From Dipylidium caninum (taxonomy: Eukaryota; Platyhelminthes; Cestoda; Cyclophyllidea; Dipylidiidae), in NCBI GenBank assembly GCA_017562135.1, contig QEYB01000999.1, positions 1 through 64,000 of the forward strand: a DNA stretch of 64,000 nucleotides, written 5' to 3'. Shown here one piece after another: positions 56,701 to 64,000 of the stretch. Positions within the stretch are counted from its first letter, which is position 1. Each line of letters starts with the position of its first letter. The position numbers and the translations under genes are program-made. Below the pieces are notes generated by a model. It was not told the DNA's origin and ran no database searches. It saw only the letters and a list, made by a program, of their open reading frames with translations.

Positions 56701-59700
56701 CCAGGGTAAACGAATTCTAGTATTTATTTAATTCGTAATTTTGACTCAAACGATACTATTCCGCTAGCCCCTAGGATCGCCAAAATTCACTCAAGCCATT
56801 GTCGCTACGTAGAGCACGATATTCGAAGGCTATTAAGAATGTTTTGTCTTGCATGCATACACTGTAAATGAAAAGGCAGATAGAGGTAAGCAGGATTTAC
56901 CCTACCCTATTCGAATAATCGCTCTATTTAGGTGGAAAAAGTGCAATTTTTGGAGTTTCAAGATCTTCGATACGAGGCGTTGAGTTATTCTAATTTATAA
57001 AATATGTGGGCGCTACCGTTAACTCACCCTCGTGAGAGTAGCCCTCTTGGCAACCTTTGTCTCTGCCTTACTGCGGTAGAGCTTTCGTCTATCAAGGCTC
57101 GTTGTAGCATTTACGTAATTTGATCTCAGTTGCTGAAAAATAAACCACAAATTTCCTTAAATGAATATTGCCTAAAAATATCAACAAAAGAAGGTAACAA
57201 CTCACAACAGGCTCAGTAAAGACCAGCGGACCAGCAGACACGGCGTCAACATTCTCCCCGTTATTATTCTCTTCTACAGAACTCATCACCATTGTATGGG
57301 ACCTCTGAAAGACTTTCGGAGGTGCTGGAGGCCGAGGAGGCGGTGGAAGATTTCGAGGCTTCAGGGGACGTAAAGACCAGCCTTAGAAATTGTAGCAACC
57401 ACCACTGGAGAAGTAGGCATTGATTTTCTTATAAAGTGTTTATACTTCCAAATGCCAATCTTCCCAGTGACAGAACTCACCTAAGATTTGCGCTGGTAGA
57501 AATCCTAATCGAAATTAAGGGGAGCTAGCGCTAGTGAATAGTAGAGAAAGTGGTAGTGGTACTTGCTGCTAGTGATTATTGAGGCATTAAAGCGTGACGG
57601 AGCGAAGAAGTGATAAGCGAAGTCCCTTCCCTATGGCCGCTGGACGTAGAGACCACACAGAAAAGATAAAGCTTTTGTTTAACCCAGTGGGCCATCTCCT
57701 CCAAACTCTAAAGAAATGGCGAACTTAAATTTAAAGTTCTTAACAGTTCAGTCTTTCATGTGACAGCCAAACCAGATGCATCCATTATTTGCAAAATATG
57801 TAGAACCTCAAATGTACCTAGATGCTCCGTGCCGGGATAAGAGATAATATCGAGAAATAGCCCTTTTAATTAAAAAAGCCTTCCACAATAGTTATGTGCC
57901 TATACGATGAGAAGAGGGTACTTCAGACGAAGAAGCCACTTCCGCCAATTTCTCAGGAAAAGGATTGTCTTTCAGCAAAAAAGAGATAGTGTTCATGGGG
58001 AAACTTGAGAGCAGGAGGAGATGACCTCAAGGTGGTCCCGATTGCTTAAAGACCCTGGAAATTAGTCTCATGTCAGGGGTGGTTCGATCTTGTGCAGGGG
58101 AAGTGTGACTTCACTGTTTGGCACACTAGTGCTGGAAGTTACATATGCGTGTAACGCACGGCCTCAGCCTGTGCATACCACGATCGGGAGAAGGAGACTA
58201 AATTCGAAGTAAATTTAAGTTCGTTTTTGCCAAAATACGATCCCAACTTAATCGTCTGAGCATGGTATTAGGGGGAAAAGTTGGAGGTTAGGAATGGATA
58301 AAGGATTCCGTAAATATTTCGCGGCTTTACATGGTGGAACGCAAGGCTTTCAGCTTATTGGATAGACCGCACCGCATCGACATTTTTCCCATCCCCCACG
58401 TCCCTCTATCTTGAATTTCGACAAGAATCCAATTAGCCGAAATAATGTTAAAAAACGTTTTTTACTAGATTTGGTAGAGGGAAGTAAAATCTGCAACAGG
58501 ACTGGAGAGTGGGTAGTTGAGGTTATCACACCAGGTAGAACTACGCGTTCGAAAACAAGTTAGCTACGAACACACACATCTACATACACAAGGAAAAAGA
58601 AAAGGAGACATACTAAAGAGTCCGTTGCCATGAATTATGTAGAATGAAGACGAAAGTAAAAAGGTACTTGAATGTGCCAACGTGAGAGGCTTTGTCATCG
58701 TCTCTCACATCGAGCAATTAGTGTACCTCTCAAAACAGCCTCGATATCGACCGATGAGTAACAACGGAGGAATCAACAACCGTAGAACACAGACTTACGG
58801 AGGGTCTTGACGAGCTGCCTTGTTCATTATTAGCCGGCGGTGGTCGAGGCGGCTTAAAATCGTCATTAGATGTCCTAGTTACCTCCTCAGATTTCATACT
58901 GTGTACCGAATTCAAAGGCTTTTTTTCCTTTATAGTTTGCCGCAGACCAATTATCGGAGGTTTTGTTGCAACTGAAGGACATATTTCCTCTTCAGTTGGG
59001 GTTATCTCAAGAAGGAGACAGAAAATGGGATGTGTTATGCAGTCAGTCTTTCCCACTCTTCTTTGTCATTCCAATTAAAAGAGGCATAAATTTTATGGAT
59101 GTGATATTGCTGAGGAAGCAGAATTATTATCGACCGCGCCGTAATTATGGGGCGAAGTCGGTGCCTATCTGCACAGTGGCTATGTTCGCCATAAATCTTA
59201 CAATTGTCCATGACAGCGGTAAGGGTGATTAACTTTTAGTGGCCAAGAGAGGGCTAGTTAAGCTTTCTTAAGAGGATCACAATTCTGGAAGTGAGAAAAG
59301 ATCACGCTACTGAAAAAAATTCATCGTGCGTCTGCTTATCCGATCTAAATTGTTAAATAAGGGGTGCATTGAAACTTACCACTGTGTCCTTTTTCTCTTC
59401 ACTTGGTAGATTGTCGTATATATGCGAGGGGGCACTGGCCTCCGGAGTATCTTTCACGGATTCGACCGAGGGCGACGGGGATAGTGGCATGGCACTGAGA
59501 ATCTTGTCCAGCTCCTTGCGCCGTCGAGTAGTTAGCGTATCCTGAGTCAAAAATTAGGTGAAGGCTGGATGAACTGGTTAATGAATGAATTAATGAATGG
59601 ATGAGTGAGTTAGTGAGTGAGAGAGTAAACGGGTGCGTGAATGAATGCGAATGGAATGGATCACTAGGTAATGTGCTTTCAACGCTTTGCACACGCACAT

Positions 59701-61283
59701 ACACACGCACTTACGCAGGCGCATGAAATCCAATTATTTTGAGTGGTTGGAATGAGGACCACAAATGCACTGATAACCTATAATTAGCGCTTGCACGCCG
59801 CTTTAGATGCATCATTACGACAAAAACGCAATCGTAAATAATGAGGTCACCGCCACCCCTGTCACTCCCGCACGTTGGTAGGTATACAAGATGGGCGCTG
59901 GTGGAGGGAGGAGGAAGGGAACGCCAGCTGTTAGGAGAACGATAACTTGAACGCACGGTGGATGCCGATGAGATTCTGGTGTTAGGATCACCAAGTGTTA
60001 GTGAATGCTATGGCAGACCTTAATGCATTGACGCACTCAAGCATGGAGGCTTAACAAGGTTCATTGTGTAAATGTACGAAGCCATTATGTCATTCGTCAA
60101 ATAAACTGAAAGTGAGAGCGAATGGCATTAGGTATGTGAACACATTCTCCGATTATGACACTCGTATATGCATTTCAAAGCCCAAGGGCCTACAATCGTA
60201 TACTTAGTAATTCTCATGTTCACGGCTGGTAGCCAGACGGAGAGCATCGTCGGAACCAGACGCATGGCTCCTAGACAGAAAATATCTTCAGGCTAAATCG
60301 AAATAGGCACAGGCTCGTTTCATGGTGGTTCTCACCTTAGGAATAGAGGACATAGCGCTAACCGAACCCGCATCATTCAGTTAAACCTGCGACCATCCTT
60401 TAAACTGGAAATAGTTAGCCAAGTTAACTAGCCCTTGCCATGTGGCTTGGAGGACAAACTAGGATATAAATGGCATCCGGATGATGAGGATGTAAGAGGG
60501 GAGGGAGGAGTGGTGGGGCCTTCCCATCTAAGTCGACAATATTCATCGAAACCTTTTTCCCTACGCACTATCACTCCCCAGCCGTCTCCGAACAAAGTGC
60601 CAAACACCTTTGTTTAAAAAAAAAATATCGTGGCTATGTGCGCAGTGTTGACACTTTTACCGGATATGTGTTAAGAGTCGAGCACTGACAAGTTAAACAG
60701 GGAGTTACACATAAAAGAAACCTCTTTCCTCCGTATTTTTTATTAACGCCTTCGTTAAGCTATTTGCGCGCCAACGTTTTTAGGCAATTAGGTAAAATGA
60801 GGCCATTAAAAGAGTTCAGTTTTGAGAAAGCTCGTCTTTGGAGGGTTTCGATTGATTAACACCATAACAGCAGCTGCAACACCGCGATTGGTGGCGGTAT
60901 TAACCAGTAATAATAGCTGATTTTCTTGCTGGAAATTGCGTTCTTGTCTTTCCGGATCGCTCAAAATGCACAAGTACTGGGAGTTAAAAATAGCCTCTCT
61001 GTCGGCAGAAGTGACTATAAAATGCTCATATTTACCATGGACGCTTCATCCACTAAACGCCCTCCGAGTCAATGATGAAATTGTGTGTTCCAACTCCTAG
61101 TATGAAGGTCATATATGACGAGTAATCTGAGGAGGGCTTATTACCTGAAGCTAATGCTTGGTTAAAATTGCACCAATGGTAAAATACAGCCAGATAAATT
61201 CTTACCGACAGTACTAGAATTTCCAACCTCTCGTGAATCAACCCGCTTCCCTGCTCACCACCTTCACGCATGCAGGCAATACC
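53767..61283 (-). CDS. Proline-rich scaffold-like protein with a degenerate kinase-like C-terminus (5' end not found)
   Basis: Seven minus-strand exons, in transcript order: 61283-61206, 59541-59380, 59005-58799, 57358-57206, 56621-56325, 54954-54496, 54375-53767. Each is a multiple of three with phase-0 GT-AG junctions, 654 codons plus stop. Visible features: PSHIYDNLPSEEKK, a possible phosphotyrosine site; proline-rich FKPPRPPPANN and LPPPPRPPAPPKVFQ, candidate SH3 ligands; a charged KESEEKERKKEKEEEEEK stretch; and W/F-rich YAAFYWQYGNLSDAGWFK. About residue 555 has HLNADPSEVILLSS followed by CLVLFRV. This faintly echoes a kinase catalytic loop (HRDLKPxNxLL, then the DFG region) with the catalytic residues lost. 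The overall plan, a long Pro/Tyr-rich tail then a pseudokinase, recalls PEAK1/PRAG1, but that is a guess. More exons probably lie upstream. Confidence 0.7.
54800..54870 (-). repeat. Purine-rich low-complexity tract in coding exon
   Basis: The plus strand is rich in CTTCTTCCTCCTCC; the minus strand encodes alternating Lys and Glu (KERKKEKEEEEEK). It lies inside an exon of the minus-strand scaffold-like gene and keeps its frame. Confidence 0.8.
59575..59665. repeat. Imperfect tetranucleotide repeat (GAAT/GAGT type)
   Basis: A run of variants such as GAATGAATTAATGAATGGA and GAGTGAGTTAGTGAGTGA. It lies in the intron between the first two exons found of the minus-strand gene. Confidence 0.7.
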
Positions 61284-64000
61284 CTGGGAGAAAAATGGTA
61301 TGAATGGGATAAAGAGGACACATCAGTCGAAACTACAATGATACGCAAGATAGGGTCTACATGCGCCGTAGACATCCTTTCATCAATGGCAACAACATTT
61401 GTTTCTCGAACAAAGAATGTCCTCGGATCCGGCGTGTTTGAGGATACGACAACTAAACTTATAGCGAACTCAGCATGTACGATCACGAGTACACGTCACC
61501 AGTGTGCAAATGATACTCAAAAGTATCTGCAACAACCGGCTAACCAAGAGATGAACATTTCCGAGGCGTATTAATTTAAACAACTACGCAAGAAGTATAA
61601 TTTCAAAGTGAAGACTTGGAGTCCAAGTGAGTGTTCACTGCATTTGTGAGGGCGGTAGCCTAAGCCTCTCTCTCTCTCTCTCTCTCCTGTGTGTGTGTGT
61701 GTGTCTCAATGCAGTGAAGCATGCAAATGGCCTGCCATCTAGATCATATAGGCATATGAGAGGTGAGTGAATGCATACGGAATGGCAATAGGTCGACGAT
61801 TCTAGGTAGCATACTCCACTAAACTCGAAAACAGCGGATCAAATTTTTTTAGTTCATTTGCCGAATTTTAGGTGTGGAAAATAACAGTCGCCATCTATTT
61901 GTGACGTCTATGACGTGCGTTGGAAGTTGCTACTATGGCACCCGCCAAACAGATATAAAAATTAAGATAACTTTTCCAAGGTTTCCTCTGGCTGTGATAA
62001 GTGGATCTGTGAAAGGGTGTCCGACGTAAATACCCAGCCTTGTGAATACTCACTCAAGGGACGACGTCACATTTGTGTCGAGTAGCGACAATTGGCATAT
62101 GCCTTGAACGCATAACCGTCTAGCAGGAGTTGATCATATAAACTGTTAATGTTCCCTCAGCTAGACTCGACAACAACGTTTGATAGTTTTAGTCTTCTTG
62201 AACACAGTGACCCAGCCGCCTGATCTGGAAATGTTTTTAACGCCTAATACGGGTAGAGACTTTGGTTTATTAGCCAATGAAAATCCTCTGATTGCGTTAT
62301 CAATATGGAGGTGAAGGGAGGATGGAACATGAAGAAAATATCTGATCAGCCAACCAATGGGAGATGTGCCTCAGTGTGATTGGCTGATGCGTCAATTTGA
62401 CAAACAGTCCCTACATCATGCGTGCTGCCCTTATTGGCGGTATGCCCCGCGGGAGATTGCGTAGTATGCAATTTCGTACAATGGAACAAAAGTTCATTAC
62501 ACAGCTTGGATGGAATGTCTTCAAATTTTAAGCCGTCCAATAATTAAAATATCGTTGCTGGCGCATACACATGGAGATAAAACCTGCTTTTTTGTCTTCA
62601 TGCTAATTGGTACTAATTTCCACAAATTAACCTGTAATGAAGGCGGAAGTAGAAGACTGGGTGGATAAAATGGGGTGGTGAGGCGGGCGGTCTGGGTGTG
62701 TCTAGACCGTTGAAATTGCATGACAAAATATTAGTGACAAAACATTGGGAATGTGCGCTATTTGTTCCATTCTTCGCCGAAAAGCATTCCGAACGTACAT
62801 AAATCCAGTCGTAACATATCAATAAGGTGGCAAGCACGCGTTGACCCAACTACCTGGTGGGCGCAAACACCAGGAAGTAGAGTCCACAGAACAGATGGGA
62901 AACGGTGATGAATATGATATCCATGCAAAACCTGTAAGGGATTCGATTTATGGCTTTTGCGTCAATAAGGATAAAATACCATCCATATTGGTCACTCGCT
63001 CTACTAGCCGCCACGTCGATTAAGTAATGTATTACTTTCAAAAAAGACGACTAATCACGGCCGATCGAGGAGTGGATAAGAACACAAAGATCGCGCATTC
63101 TCGGCCAAATTTCTGGCACTTTTCACATCAGCTCACCAATTAAGGCAATAATTGAATAAGTGGTAGCGAACATTTACAACCTACGACACACATGCTGACT
63201 CATGTGTAGCCGTTCACCAACATTATAGAATAAATAGAAAACTGCAAATCACGCACTGAATTCTAACTTTTTTGCCTCGCGGCAGCAGGCTCTTAGAGCC
63301 TCAAAACACAACCCCACTGTCACTGTCAAAGAGAAATATCATTGCCGTGTGATCGTGGTGACTTGATAACGGGGTAACTTTGACGCTGGACTGAGGATTT
63401 TACATGTGTTACGATTTAATATTTCAACAACTAGGCTAACTTGTTTGGCTAACGTCCCAACTCTCGCCTTTTCTTCTTTTCGTTTGCCGCGATTGATGCG
63501 ATCAGGTTCGCTAACTGGTGAGTGTGGTCGCTTCACTTTAAAGCTTGGAGGCTAAATAAAAGCAGAGGAGACAAGTGTCCCTTCCCTCCCTTCAAAGACA
63601 ACTTAGCAAACCAACTATCACTACTTTAACTAATATTCAAAATAGAGTATCAGTGCCAGGTGGTGACCTGTTAATATCAAAGAGTAACAATAGCATGGCT
63701 GAGAGCTCTCGCACGAGAAAGCCTGGATGGGAAAATACAATATAATACAATGGGAAAATACGATATAAGGTTCAGTGTGAGGTAAAACTGTGGAGACTCA
63801 AGAAAGAGAGATAGACGCTCCATTAGAAATTCAATTTATCAAGTTTAAATTGATGAAAATACTAAAAGGTAACTCTAAGAAAAACTTCAACTTCCTCCAT
63901 TTCCGTATGTTTAACCACATGGCGAAAGATTTGAGCATCTACACATCCATCAAATGGAGCACTTTTTGGTGCCCCTTGATGGCACCTTAAGTATTGCGCT
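61284..64000. other. No supported gene; probable 5' region of the minus-strand gene
   Basis: The first exons and promoter of the minus-strand gene are expected here or beyond the window. Minus-strand ORFs at 62346-62540 and 63339-63536 were considered, but no phase-0 splice donor links them. I see no RNA gene or transposon. Confidence 0.5.
61668..61709. repeat. Dinucleotide microsatellite (CT)n then (TG)n
   Basis: A run of CT repeats is followed directly by a TG run. Simple compound microsatellite. Confidence 0.9.

Noticed and set aside
61238..61574. 82-aa minus and 113-aa plus overlapping ORFs
   Set aside because: They overlap in opposite directions and clash with the better-supported 61206-61283 exon; no homology recognised.

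Overview
This is a eukaryotic nuclear window of intron-rich genes beside long satellite arrays. Every gene that could be modelled uses GT-AG introns, many 40-120 bp long, and the recognised proteins are animal-like (GFAT, Golgi alpha-mannosidase II, EndoU). The protein divergence, short introns, moderate GC and mariner remnants suggest a parasitic flatworm, most likely a cestode. That assignment is inference; nothing in the window proves the species.

Layout. Positions 1-23470 (37% of the window) hold three different tandem arrays lying directly against each other. Satellite 1 is about 75 copies of a 183-bp unit (1-13800). Satellite 2 is about 29 copies of a 225-bp unit (13801-20330). Satellite 3 is about 3.4 copies of a ~918-bp unit (20331-23470). 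None looks protein-coding. From 23.5 to 27.7 kb lies gene-poor sequence with an orphan, strongly diverged satellite-1 monomer, possible retroelement debris and a palindromic MITE-like element.

Genes. Four models could be built exon by exon with all splice phases agreeing. (1) GFAT, plus strand, 27773-35179, 14 coding exons, 709 aa: the first and rate-limiting enzyme of UDP-GlcNAc synthesis. (2) Golgi alpha-mannosidase II, plus strand, 37078-46430, 18 exons, about 1110 aa: N-glycan trimming. It has one abnormal splice donor, and its last intron carries two opposed mariner remnants. (3) A secreted EndoU endoribonuclease, plus strand, 49046-51391, 6 exons, 295 aa with a signal peptide. (4) A proline-rich scaffold-like protein, minus strand, 61283-53767, 7 exons found, 5' end not found. 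Its C-terminal part faintly resembles a degenerate (pseudo)kinase. A fifth, weaker model is a 201-aa secreted protein at 47114-47824. The two genes nearest the satellites are both glycosylation enzymes, UDP-GlcNAc supply and N-glycan maturation. That is a thematic link only; there is no evidence of co-regulation.

The most striking non-genic signal is a perfect three-block heat-shock element (nTTCnnGAAnnTTCn) in nearly every satellite-2 unit, about 23-24 intact copies in 6.5 kb.
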